The position numbers were made by a program, and so were the translations under genes. The notes below the pieces were generated by a model. The model searched no databases. It was not told the origin of the DNA and worked only from the letters and a program-made list of their open reading frames with translations. A stretch of DNA of 20,417 bases from UBA1081 sp964613045. Its GTDB lineage: Bacteria; Bacillota; Clostridia; Oscillospirales; Acutalibacteraceae. Below are positions 7,110-14,295 of the stretch, piece by piece (the first letter of the stretch is position 1; each line of letters starts with the position of its first letter). The stretch lies in contig CAZTFS010000037.1 of NCBI GenBank assembly GCA_964613045.1, positions 1 to 20,417 of the forward strand, in the 5' to 3' direction.

Positions 7110-8351
7110 TTATTGCTTTGCACCGTTGTCAAACATCTCAAGAGCTTTAACACTGACAGCGTAGCAACCTGCAAGACCTTCCTCGTTCATATTGTCGTAT
7201 GTATCACGTCTTGTATGGTAGTAATCTTCAAGAGCATGGTTGAGACCGGTAATACCTGTTGCTCTGAAACCAGCCTGTGCAAATGCTGCTGAATCTGTTG
7301 CACCTCCGAGAGGAGGAACCATACCTTTAAGGCAGTGAATATCAAGTTCCTTTGCTGCTTCCATAAACAGATCGGAAACATCCTTGTCAACCTTTACTGT
7401 TCCGTTAAGGTCACGATAGTTTGTCATGAGGTACTTGGGATCATGTATTGTATCATAAGAGAAAATAAATGTGGGAACATCGTCAAATTCGCCCTTATGA
7501 GCTTCGCACCATGCCTTTGAACCTCTCAGTCCGGCTTCTTCAGAACCCGAAATAATAACTCCGACTTCGGTATTCTCAAATTCAATACCTTCGTCCTGAA
7601 GAGCTTTAAGGATCGCAATGCCCATATAACAACCGGAAAGATTGTCGTTGGCACCGTCAACAACTCTGTTCTTATTCCACATCTTATACAGACCGATCAT
7701 AAACGGAACAAAAATAAGACCTGCAAGACCGAATTTGAAAAGTGTTGATGATGTGTCTATAACACCTAAAAGAGTGCCGTAGCGTATCATTCTGTATGCT
7801 GCAAGCACAGCGTAATACAATGCACCGACAATACAGATTCCTGCATGTGCTTCAAATGCAATTCCGCCGAATCTGTAGTTTACGGGCCATTCCCAGCATG
7901 CGTCGGGATGTCCGTTGAAGAATATTCTTCGTTTGACTTCACCTTTGCAGCTTTTTATCGCTGTGACATTCGTGCCTGTTTTTTCAGGGAAACACTTGTC
8001 TACGACTTTTTTATACATACCGAACTGCAGGATCATAATTGTGAATCCGACAAGAACAAGAAGAACGGCAGCAAGAGGGAACACGAAAAACATCGGTATT
8101 GCTAAGAGTGCAAATGTTATTGTGAAATAGATCCAACCGAAGAATGAACCGGGATTCTCCTTGAAAGTTTCAATCTCGACCCGATCGCAGCCGCAATCAT
8201 TTTTCAGCACATCAGCCATGTATTCGCAGGCTTGTCTTTCACCCTTTGATCCGGGATCACGTTTTTCGAATGTTTTGATGATGTGAGTTATCTCATCGAC
8301 CATATATCCGGCGGCTTCATACTTTTTGTCAATAAGCTTTTTGAGATCCAT
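7110..8351 (-). CDS. Membrane-embedded M28-family metallopeptidase
   Basis: This 413-residue predicted zinc peptidase has the M28 ligand set in order: His148 in FNGHPDA, Asp236 in GANDNLSG, Glu271/Glu272 in SGSEEAGLRGS, Asp300 in SYDTI and His379 in YYHTRRDTYDNM. GGATDSAAF (349-357) is also typical of the family. M28 enzymes are usually aminopeptidases or carboxypeptidases; the substrate here is unknown. Unusually for an M28 enzyme it has two hydrophobic hairpins: about 70-111 before the first ligand, and about 168-187 plus 204-222 between His148 and Asp236. The enzyme would therefore sit at the membrane. There is no signal peptide. The ATG at 8351 has GGAGG upstream on the minus strand. It is divergent from the YfhO-like gene and convergent with the SCIFF operon. 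I could not find a convincing promoter for it. Confidence 0.85.
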   Translation of the reverse strand: MDLKKLIDKKYEAAGYMVDEITHIIKTFEKRDPGSKGERQACEYMADVLKNDCGCDRVEIETFKENPGSFFGWIYFTITFALLAIPMFFVFPLAAVLLVLVGFTIMILQFGMYKKVVDKCFPEKTGTNVTAIKSCKGEVKRRIFFNGHPDACWEWPVNYRFGGIAFEAHAGICIVGALYYAVLAAYRMIRYGTLLGVIDTSSTLFKFGLAGLIFVPFMIGLYKMWNKNRVVDGANDNLSGCYMGIAILKALQDEGIEFENTEVGVIISGSEEAGLRGSKAWCEAHKGEFDDVPTFIFSYDTIHDPKYLMTNYRDLNGTVKVDKDVSDLFMEAAKELDIHCLKGMVPPLGGATDSAAFAQAGFRATGITGLNHALEDYYHTRRDTYDNMNEEGLAGCYAVSVKALEMFDNGAKQ

Positions 8352-8515
8352 ATATAATTTCCTCCAACAAATAAATTAACATCATTTTAACATCTTTATT
8401 AAAGAAAATTGTCACAGAATAATCATGATTTGATGAACATTTTGTAAAATGAGAAAATATTTTTTATATAAATATTATAAAAATCAAAAACTTGTCCAAA
8501 AAATCTATTGTTTAC

Positions 8516-8544
8516 TTGAATATTTGCAAATAATATGGTATTAT
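8516..8544 (+). promoter_or_regulatory. Promoter for the YfhO-LysM gene
   Basis: TTGAAT (8516-8521), a 17-base spacer and TATTAT (8539-8544) with TGG before it (extended -10). Predicted transcription start near 8551, leaving a leader of about 29 bases with AAAGGG at 8564-8569. Confidence 0.6.
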
Positions 8545-8579
8545 TTATAAGAATGTATATAAGAAAGGGTCGATAACTT

Positions 8580-11500
8580 TTGAAGACAAAACTTAACGGT
8601 AAAAAGGGAGGAATCCTCAGCCGCAACATTAATTGTGTTGCAGCGTCGGTGATAGCGGCCATTATCATGATTTTCGCATATATCGTATGGGAGTTTTTCC
8701 CGTTCGGTGAAAATATAATCCTCAGAATGGATCTCTATCATCAGTATGCACCTCTTTTTGCCGAGCTTTATGAGAGAATTTTCGGCGGTGATTCACTGCT
8801 TTACTCTTTTACCTCGGGTCTGGGCAGTTGTTTCCTCGGAAACTACTTTAACTATCTTTCCAGTCCTACAATGCTTTTTGTAATGATATTCGGTCATTAC
8901 AATATTCCCGAAGCTATTGCTGCAATCGTGCTTTTTAAGGCGGCTGCATCGGCTTATACTTTTACTTATTTCTTAGGCAAGATAAGTAAGAAATCCGACC
9001 TTTCAACTGCAGCATTCGGTCTTCTTTATGCTTTTTGCGGATATTTTATAGCATATTACTGGAATATAATGTGGCTTGATGCAGTTGTTGTGTTCCCGCT
9101 TGTTATGCTTGGTATATGGTATATCATCGAAGAGGGCAAAAGTCTTCCCTATGTTCTTTCACTTGCTTATGTAATGATGACAAACTACTACATGGCATAT
9201 ATGACATGCTTGCTTTCTGTTATATTTTTCCTTTACTTCTATTTTTCAAAGCATTCATTGTCATCAAAAATGAATAAAGACATTATCCTTAAGGACAAGT
9301 ACAAAAAAACTTTAGGTGCAAAGATGTTCAATTCCGCATTTGTTGTTCGTGGAGTGAATTTTGCCGCCTCGTCGATTCTTGCGGCACTTATCGCTGCTTT
9401 TGCACTTCTTCCCGTTGTATTTATTCTTCAGAATTCTTCCGCTACAAATTCAAGCTTCCCGACCTCTTTTTCATCATATTTTTCAATCTTTGATTTCTTT
9501 GCAAATCATCTTGCAGGTGTTGAACCGACTATCAGAAGCAGCGGTGACGCTGTTTATCCCAATATTTATTGCGGTATCATTACGCTTGTTCTTGTACCTC
9601 TCTTCATGTTCTGTAAGAAGATATCTGTAAGAGAAAAAATTTCTACCGGTGCTGTTGCCGCAGTATTCTTTATGAGCTTCAATATCAATATACTCAATTA
9701 TATATGGCACGGTTTCCATTATCCCAATGATCTGCCTTACAGATTTTCATTCGCATATTCATTCTTCCTTCTTTATGTTGCATACAGGGCATTTACAAAC
9801 CTTGACAGAATATCTTCTCGTGAAATTCTTATGTCGGCTGCTCTCGTCTCCGGCTTTGCCGTGATAGTTGAGAAAGTCGGTTCTGCAAATGTTGATCTTA
9901 AAGTTGTCTGGACAAGCGTTATATTTGCAGTTGTCTATGCGGTTGTACTTGTGTTTATCAAGAATCCCAAGTATGTGAAGTCCTCAATGTCAATACTTTT
10001 GCTTACATGTGTCTGTGCTGAGATCCTCATTGCTGATACACCTAATTATAAAGTTACTCAGACTAAGACTTCATATACAAGCTCTTATGAAGATACCGAA
10101 GCTGCAATTGATATTATTGAAGAGCTTGAAGGTGAAGACACTTTTTACAGAATGGAGCTTGCAACTCTTCTTACAAGAATGGATAACAGCTGGTTCTATT
10201 ATCCCGGTGTTTCAACATTTACCTCTATGGCTTATGAGGATGTTGCACATCTTCAGGATTATCTCGGTCTTTACGGCAATAAGATAAACAGCTACACATA
10301 TAACTGTCAGACGCCGCTCTATAATTCCATGATGTCGATCAAGTATATCGTTGATAACAGCGGGTATGTAGCAACAGATAATTATAAGCCTCCTCTTGAC
10401 GGCGATTTCCTTTATACTGAGGTCGGCTCTTATAATGATATGACTGTTTATGAAAATAATTACTGGTTACCTGTCGGATTCTCGGTTGATGATGATACTG
10501 ACCTTATGTGGATCTATGATGACAGCAATCCTTTCGTTGTTCAGAATGATTTCTGGTTTAATGCATCAGGTGTGTCTGATATTCTTACTCCTCTCAGCGG
10601 TGTTGTATCAAATCTCAATAATATCGATGAGGTTGATGAATTTAATGTCAACTCAGGTGTATTCAGTGTTTATAAGTCAAATTCCGGTCAGTCTTCCAAT
10701 GAGATCACGTTCACCTATGATATAACCGAAACTCAGAATGTTTACGTTTATTTTGAATGCTCAGATGTCAGCTCAATTCTTGTATCTGCTGACGATTTCC
10801 TTTACAACCAGTCTATTGACAATAAGCCTTATGTCCTTAATGTCGGTACGGTTGAAGCAGGTACTTCCGTAACGGTTTCATACAGCCTTAAGGATGATTC
10901 GATCAGCGGCAGTGTCAGACAGTATGTTTACGGATTGGATCAGAGCAAGTTTGAGAACGCATACAACACAATACTTGATAACGGAGTTCTTGACGTAACA
11001 GTTAATAATGAAAGCTATATCAAGGGTACGGTTGATCTGGCTGACGGCAAGATGCTTTACACATCAATTCCTTATGACACTGCATGGACAGTGTATGTTG
11101 ACGGTGTAAAGGTCGAAGATGAAAATATTGTTAAAATAGGCAATGCTCTCATGGGTATTAAAATGGATTCCGGTGAGCATACCGTTGAATTCAGATATAC
11201 TCCCTCAGGTCTGATTCTCGGACTTTGTCTGACAGTAGCAGGTATCTTGCTTCTTGTCCTTCTTGTTGTTTTCAGAAAGAAAAAGATCCTTATGTTCTCT
11301 GACGGCTTCAGAAGAGATGTTCTTGAACTCGGCAGATGGAGGGATACTGCTAAGGAGTCTGAAATTGCTTTTGAAAAAGAACAGGAAGAAGCACTCATCG
11401 GTCAGATGATCGAGGATTCCCAAACTGACGGTCTTCTGAGTGAAGAACCTGACTCTTCATGGGAAGCAGCTCTTGCTGAGGCTGAGAATTATGCCAGATC

Positions 11501-12230
11501 TTCTGCTTTATCTGAGCCGGATCCGTCAGTTATAACGGAGGATATCACTGATTCTGAAATCGACGGCGTTGATGAAAATGATGTTGAAGATGAAATATCA
11601 GAAGATGAGTCGGAAGCAGAATCTTCAGAAGACGGGCTCGATGCTCAACCCGAAAAATCTTTAGACGAGGTTCTTGATGAGTTTGAACGTGCGACTGAAG
11701 AGATTGATAAAAAAAAACTGAATAAGATTTCGGCAGAAGACAAAAAGTCAGCTCAAAAAAAAAGGATTAATCTGACGATATTTATTGTTATTTTTGTTTT
11801 AGCTGTTGCGGCAAGTATCGGTGTAATGATATACGCTGCAGTTAATTCTGAAGATCCGACAACGACCACCGATCCTGCTTCCGTTGTTGAAAGCTCTGAG
11901 ACTGACAGTGTTTCCGAAGAAGATACTTCATCAGAGCTTACGACCATAGCAACTACAGCCGCAACAACGGAGTCTACTACAGCATCTACGACTGTAAGCA
12001 CTACAGAAAGTACTACTGCTTCCACAACGGCAGCCCGTTCTACAGAGGCATATACAGGTGCTTATGAAGTTTATACCGTAAAATCGGGTGATAATCTTTA
12101 CAGCATACTTCGTTCTTTCGGTATAAGGGATTCTCATGAAAATGTCCGTAAAATGTGTGATTTTAACGGCATATCGCCCTCAGCCGGTCTTTATGTAGGG
12201 CAGACTATAAAAGTTCCTATGGAATATTAA
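8580..12230 (+). CDS. YfhO-family membrane protein with a C-terminal TM and LysM domain
   Basis: This 1216-residue protein starts at a TTG codon; AAAGGG lies about ten bases upstream and the first membrane segment (about 17-40) follows directly. RMDLYHQYAPLFAELYE (49-65) is the conserved first loop of YfhO. About a dozen hydrophobic segments run to about residue 490, then a large polar, presumably extracellular domain, then a helix at 878-900 ending in RKKK. Characterised YfhO relatives help glycosylate teichoic acids at the outer membrane face. What follows is atypical: a very acidic stretch (905-1055), a basic KKR patch, another helix (1063-1088), a Thr/Ser-rich linker containing TTESTTASTT twice (about 1094-1160) and a LysM domain (1164-1215; YTVKSGDNL ... 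GLYVGQTIKVP). By the positive-inside rule the acidic segment would be cytoplasmic and LysM outside, able to bind peptidoglycan. The frame is continuous, with no sign of a frameshift. Confidence 0.88.
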   Translation: MKTKLNGKKGGILSRNINCVAASVIAAIIMIFAYIVWEFFPFGENIILRMDLYHQYAPLFAELYERIFGGDSLLYSFTSGLGSCFLGNYFNYLSSPTMLFVMIFGHYNIPEAIAAIVLFKAAASAYTFTYFLGKISKKSDLSTAAFGLLYAFCGYFIAYYWNIMWLDAVVVFPLVMLGIWYIIEEGKSLPYVLSLAYVMMTNYYMAYMTCLLSVIFFLYFYFSKHSLSSKMNKDIILKDKYKKTLGAKMFNSAFVVRGVNFAASSILAALIAAFALLPVVFILQNSSATNSSFPTSFSSYFSIFDFFANHLAGVEPTIRSSGDAVYPNIYCGIITLVLVPLFMFCKKISVREKISTGAVAAVFFMSFNINILNYIWHGFHYPNDLPYRFSFAYSFFLLYVAYRAFTNLDRISSREILMSAALVSGFAVIVEKVGSANVDLKVVWTSVIFAVVYAVVLVFIKNPKYVKSSMSILLLTCVCAEILIADTPNYKVTQTKTSYTSSYEDTEAAIDIIEELEGEDTFYRMELATLLTRMDNSWFYYPGVSTFTSMAYEDVAHLQDYLGLYGNKINSYTYNCQTPLYNSMMSIKYIVDNSGYVATDNYKPPLDGDFLYTEVGSYNDMTVYENNYWLPVGFSVDDDTDLMWIYDDSNPFVVQNDFWFNASGVSDILTPLSGVVSNLNNIDEVDEFNVNSGVFSVYKSNSGQSSNEITFTYDITETQNVYVYFECSDVSSILVSADDFLYNQSIDNKPYVLNVGTVEAGTSVTVSYSLKDDSISGSVRQYVYGLDQSKFENAYNTILDNGVLDVTVNNESYIKGTVDLADGKMLYTSIPYDTAWTVYVDGVKVEDENIVKIGNALMGIKMDSGEHTVEFRYTPSGLILGLCLTVAGILLLVLLVVFRKKKILMFSDGFRRDVLELGRWRDTAKESEIAFEKEQEEALIGQMIEDSQTDGLLSEEPDSSWEAALAEAENYARSSALSEPDPSVITEDITDSEIDGVDENDVEDEISEDESEAESSEDGLDAQPEKSLDEVLDEFERATEEIDKKKLNKISAEDKKSAQKKRINLTIFIVIFVLAVAASIGVMIYAAVNSEDPTTTTDPASVVESSETDSVSEEDTSSELTTIATTAATTESTTASTTVSTTESTTASTTAARSTEAYTGAYEVYTVKSGDNLYSILRSFGIRDSHENVRKMCDFNGISPSAGLYVGQTIKVPMEY

Positions 12231-12235
12231 TCAGG

Positions 12236-12274
12236 TAATGCGGATATTTTAAATGTCCGCATTATTTATTTCTT
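12236..12274 (+). terminator. Terminator of the YfhO-LysM gene
   Basis: TAATGCGGA (12236-12244) pairs perfectly with TCCGCATTA (12256-12264) around an 11-base loop, followed by TTTATTTCTTT. The tail is also the start of dispersed repeat copy B. Confidence 0.75.
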
Positions 12275-12446
12275 TACAGGAAACTGCGTTTCCATAAAGT
12301 AAAAATATATGTCCCGCCGTCGTCGCCGCAAACTTCGTATCAATCGTTTTCGTGCAAGCACGCAAAGCTCTTTCACTTCGTTGCTGCTCATCTCCCGACA
12401 AAGCTAATGTTTTTTCGGATCCCTTTTTTACGGGCACGGCGACCGT
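12261..12446 (+). repeat. Dispersed noncoding repeat, copy B
   Basis: This is the second copy of the element at 6862-7043, in the opposite genomic orientation. It begins at the tail of the YfhO-LysM terminator and contains GGAAAC-TGC-GTTTCC (12279-12293), the 36-base identical block (12327-12362), a conserved stretch ending at about 12410, then two T-runs and GGGCACGGCGACCG at its end. No gene is apparent. Together with the promoter region that follows, it accounts for the 334-base gap between the two genes. Confidence 0.85.
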
Positions 12447-12464
12447 TTTCTTGTTCAGATGTTT

Positions 12465-12493
12465 TGATATGTTATATTATTATGAACATATCA
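12465..12493. other. 9-bp inverted repeat upstream of the thiamine pyrophosphokinase gene
   Basis: TGATATGTT (12465-12473) and AACATATCA (12485-12493) are perfect inverted repeats 11 bases apart. They overlap a possible weak upstream promoter (TTGTTC 12451-12456, 16 bases, TATATT 12473-12478). This could be an operator or simply an AT-rich hairpin. Confidence 0.35.
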
Positions 12494-12517
12494 TAAGGTC
12501 ATTCTGTGATTTTTATG

Positions 12518-12547
12518 TTGTATTTGTATGTATCAATATGTTATAAT
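12518..12547 (+). promoter_or_regulatory. Possible promoter for thiamine pyrophosphokinase
   Basis: TTGTAT (12518-12523), an 18-base spacer and a perfect TATAAT (12542-12547) with TGT before it (extended -10). Transcription would begin near 12554, giving a very short leader of about 11 bases before the GTG at 12565. Confidence 0.5.
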
Positions 12548-12564
12548 TCAGACGGTGATAAAAA

Positions 12565-13209
12565 GTGAAAACCTGTTATATAATTGCTGCGGGAGATGCC
12601 GAGAAGATAATAATAGAACGCAATGAAGATGATCTTGTTATTGCCTGTGATGCAGGTCTTAAGCATTGCGAAAAGAATAATATAGTTCCCGATATGATAA
12701 TCGGTGATTTCGATTCGCTCGGCTATATCCCCGAAAATGAAAATACGATAGTTCTTCCTGTTGCAAAAGATGATACCGATACTTCATTTGCCGTAAAATT
12801 TGCAATGGATAGAGGATATAACAGATTTGTCATTTACGCCGGCACTGGAGGAAGAAGACCTGAACATACTTATGCAAATATTGCACTGCTGGCTTATATT
12901 TCAAAAAAAGGTTCACAGGGCTATCTTGCATGTGATGATTGTACTGTTACTGCTGTAACGGATTCTAAAATCAGCTTTAAATCGGGGCTTAAGGGTGATA
13001 TTTCCGTTTTTTCTTTTGATAATGAATCTGCGGGTGTTACGGAAAAAGGTCTTTTATACGCATTTTCTGATGCAGTTCTTGAGAACAGTATCGTGACGGG
13101 AATAAGTAATTCTTTTACAGGTCAGGAGAGCAGTGTCAGCGTAAAAAGAGGAACACTCATTGTATATTTCAGCGGAAATTTTTCCGATGCAACTATTGAC
13201 AAAATTTGA
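12565..13209 (+). CDS. thiN: Thiamine pyrophosphokinase
   Basis: This 214-residue enzyme transfers pyrophosphate from ATP to thiamine, giving thiamine diphosphate, and acts in the cytosol on thiamine brought in by a transporter such as the downstream ThiT. The N-terminal catalytic half shows ACDAGL (27-32), the metal-binding GDFDSLG (47-53), KDDTDTSFA (68-76) and GTGGRRPEHTYAN (93-105). The last is the thiamine pyrophosphokinase GGRxDH motif, with RPEH in place of xDH. The C-terminal half is the beta-rich thiamine-binding domain. The length is normal for the family. The start is a GTG at 12565 with GGTG seven bases upstream; the next Met comes too late, after the first conserved strand. The promoter of the thiT riboswitch overlaps its last codons. 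Confidence 0.92.
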   Translation: MKTCYIIAAGDAEKIIIERNEDDLVIACDAGLKHCEKNNIVPDMIIGDFDSLGYIPENENTIVLPVAKDDTDTSFAVKFAMDRGYNRFVIYAGTGGRRPEHTYANIALLAYISKKGSQGYLACDDCTVTAVTDSKISFKSGLKGDISVFSFDNESAGVTEKGLLYAFSDAVLENSIVTGISNSFTGQESSVSVKRGTLIVYFSGNFSDATIDKI

Positions 13210-13223
13210 TACTGTGTTATAAT
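13196..13223 (+). promoter_or_regulatory. Promoter for the TPP riboswitch-thiT transcript
   Basis: A consensus TTGACA (13196-13201) formed by the last codons of the pyrophosphokinase gene, a 16-base spacer and a perfect TATAAT (13218-13223) with TGT before it. Transcription would start near 13230, just before the riboswitch. Confidence 0.75.
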
Positions 13224-13246
13224 AATCACGAAAAATGAATACACAC

Positions 13247-13331
13247 CATATAGGGGTGCTGTAAAAAGCTGAGATGCACGGAAGTGTGAACCCTTTAACC
13301 TGATACGGATAATGCCGGCGTAGGGAATATA
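13247..13331 (+). promoter_or_regulatory. TPP riboswitch (THI box)
   Basis: The conserved blocks of the thiamine diphosphate aptamer are all present in order: GGGGTGC (13253-13259), GCTGAGAT (13268-13275), ACCCTTTAACCTGATACGGA (13290-13309) and TAATGCCGGCGTAGGGA (13310-13325), closed by an ATAT/ATAT P1 helix. When thiamine diphosphate is abundant this class folds and lets a downstream terminator form; such a terminator is present at 13358, just ahead of thiT. Confidence 0.97.
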
Positions 13332-13357
13332 CAGACCGATTGATTTGTTTTCAATCC

Positions 13358-13391
13358 ACGCACTGCATTGGTTGATGTGGTGCGTTTTTTT
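13358..13391 (+). terminator. Riboswitch-controlled terminator before thiT
   Basis: ACGCACTGCAT (13358-13368) pairs with ATGTGGTGCGT (13375-13385), with two G-U pairs, a six-base loop and a following T-run. It sits between the TPP aptamer and thiT, as expected for transcriptional control. Confidence 0.85.
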
Positions 13392-13426
13392 GTTTTTCAC
13401 GAATATCATGTTTTGGAGTGAACAAA

Positions 13427-14023
13427 ATGAAAGAAAGCAAAAAAAGAAATCTTCTCAAACTTACCGAATGTGCGATAATGCTGGCACTTGCTACAGTGCT
13501 CAGCTTTGTCAAAATCATTCAGATGCCTATGGGTGGCTCAGTCACTCTTTGCAGTATGCTGCCGATTATGCTTATAGGTATAAAGTACGGCAGCCTTACC
13601 GGTGCATCCGTAGGTTTTTTGTATTCTCTTATCCAAATAGTTGCGGATCTTCCCGGTGGCAATGTATTTTATGCAGGTATGACTTCCGGTGTTGTAATTG
13701 TCATCGCACTGTTTGACTATATTGTGCCGTTTACCGTTCTCGGCTTTTCAGGCATGTTCAGAAAGTTGAAAACTGAAAAAATTCCCATGCTCGGTGCATA
13801 CATCGGTGTTATTGTTACAATTGTAATAAGATTTTGCTGTCACTTTATAACAGGTTTCTCTGTCTGGGGACAGTGGGCACCTGAGGGAATGGGTAAATAC
13901 TACTATTCACTGGTTTATAATATTACATACCTTTTGCCTGAGCTTGGTATCACTCTTGTTGTTGTAATAATTCTTCTTCAGACACCTCAGATAAGAAAGC
14001 TTCTTAGTTATAATAAAAAATAA
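13427..14023 (+). CDS. thiT: Thiamine transporter ThiT (ECF S-component)
   Basis: This 198-residue membrane protein has about six hydrophobic segments and is the thiamine-binding subunit of an energy-coupling-factor transporter; the shared ECF ATPases and T-component are not in this window. Family motifs are MPMGGSVTLCSMLPI near the N-terminus, and WAPEGMGKYYYSLVYNITYL near the C-terminus with its aromatic thiamine-binding residues. The ATG at 13427 is used: GGAG lies eight bases upstream, whereas the in-frame GTG at 13418 overlaps that ribosome site. The preceding TPP riboswitch and terminator confirm thiamine as substrate. The last codons and the stop fall in a TAATAAAAAA tandem repeat. Confidence 0.95.
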   Translation: MKESKKRNLLKLTECAIMLALATVLSFVKIIQMPMGGSVTLCSMLPIMLIGIKYGSLTGASVGFLYSLIQIVADLPGGNVFYAGMTSGVVIVIALFDYIVPFTVLGFSGMFRKLKTEKIPMLGAYIGVIVTIVIRFCCHFITGFSVWGQWAPEGMGKYYYSLVYNITYLLPELGITLVVVIILLQTPQIRKLLSYNKK

Positions 14024-14053
14024 TAAAAAATAATAAAAAAAATAATAAAAAAA
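14011..14053. repeat. Decamer tandem repeat TAATAAAAAA across the thiT stop
   Basis: Three perfect copies of TAATAAAAAA (14011-14040) are followed by a related AATAATAAAAAAA tract. The thiT stop codon (14021-14023) is the start of the second unit. No terminator hairpin is seen between thiT and the tRNA promoter. Confidence 0.8.
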
Positions 14054-14056
14054 CTC

Positions 14057-14085
14057 TTGACAAACGGGACTTGATGTTATATAAT
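14057..14085 (+). promoter_or_regulatory. Promoter for tRNA-Gln
   Basis: Full-consensus TTGACA (14057-14062), an exact 17-base spacer and TATAAT (14080-14085). Transcription would start only a few bases before the mature tRNA at 14098. Confidence 0.85.
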
Positions 14086-14097
14086 AACTCTCGTCTT

Positions 14098-14171
14098 AGA
14101 GGTATAGTGTAACGGTAACACTCCGGACTCTGACTCCGTCATTTAAGGTTCGAATCCTTATACCTCTGCCA
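14098..14171 (+). tRNA. tRNA-Gln (anticodon CTG)
   Basis: A 74-base cloverleaf. Acceptor AGAGGTA pairs with TACCTCT, D-stem GTGT with ACAC, anticodon loop CTCTGAC reads CAG codons, T-stem TAAGG pairs with CCTTA around TTCGAAT, then discriminator G and an encoded CCA. The first anticodon-stem pair (27-43) is a C-U mismatch; all other stem positions pair. It has its own strong promoter and terminator. Confidence 0.95.
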
Positions 14172-14179
14172 AATGAAAG

Positions 14180-14207
14180 AATCGGCTCAATAGAGTCGGT
14201 TTTTTTT
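14180..14207 (+). terminator. Terminator after tRNA-Gln
   Basis: AATCGGCTC (14180-14188) pairs with GAGTCGGTT (14193-14201), with two G-U pairs and an AATA loop, followed by a run of T. Confidence 0.8.
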
Positions 14208-14234
14208 GTTTTCAATTGAATTTATCTTATTCTA

Positions 14235-14263
14235 TTGCTTTTTAATAAAAGATGAAGTATACT
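14235..14263 (+). promoter_or_regulatory. Promoter for the GDPD-like gene
   Basis: TTGCTT (14235-14240), a 17-base spacer and TATACT (14258-14263). Transcription would start near 14270, just before the ribosome site GAGAGGAG at 14281-14288. It rules out the longer upstream reading frame. Confidence 0.6.
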
Positions 14264-14295
14264 TTCATCATAGTTTTTTTGAGAGGAGTTTTTTT

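Noticed and set aside
8352..8520. Promoter for the minus-strand M28 peptidase
   Set aside because: Several AT-rich -10-like boxes exist, but none pairs with a good -35 at 16-18 bases (for example GTGACA to TAAAAT is 20 bases).
12249..12437. Minus-strand open frame of 62 codons within repeat copy B
   Set aside because: Copy A has stop codons in the equivalent frame, so the repeat is not conserved as a coding sequence.
6862..12446. The two inverted copies as ends of one composite transposon
   Set aside because: The DNA between them holds only peptidase and membrane-protein genes, with no transposase or target duplication, and each copy is tied to its own terminator.
14206..14295. N-terminal extension of the GDPD-like protein
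   Set aside because: It would start within the tRNA terminator and cross the gene's own promoter; ATG 14296 has the ribosome site.
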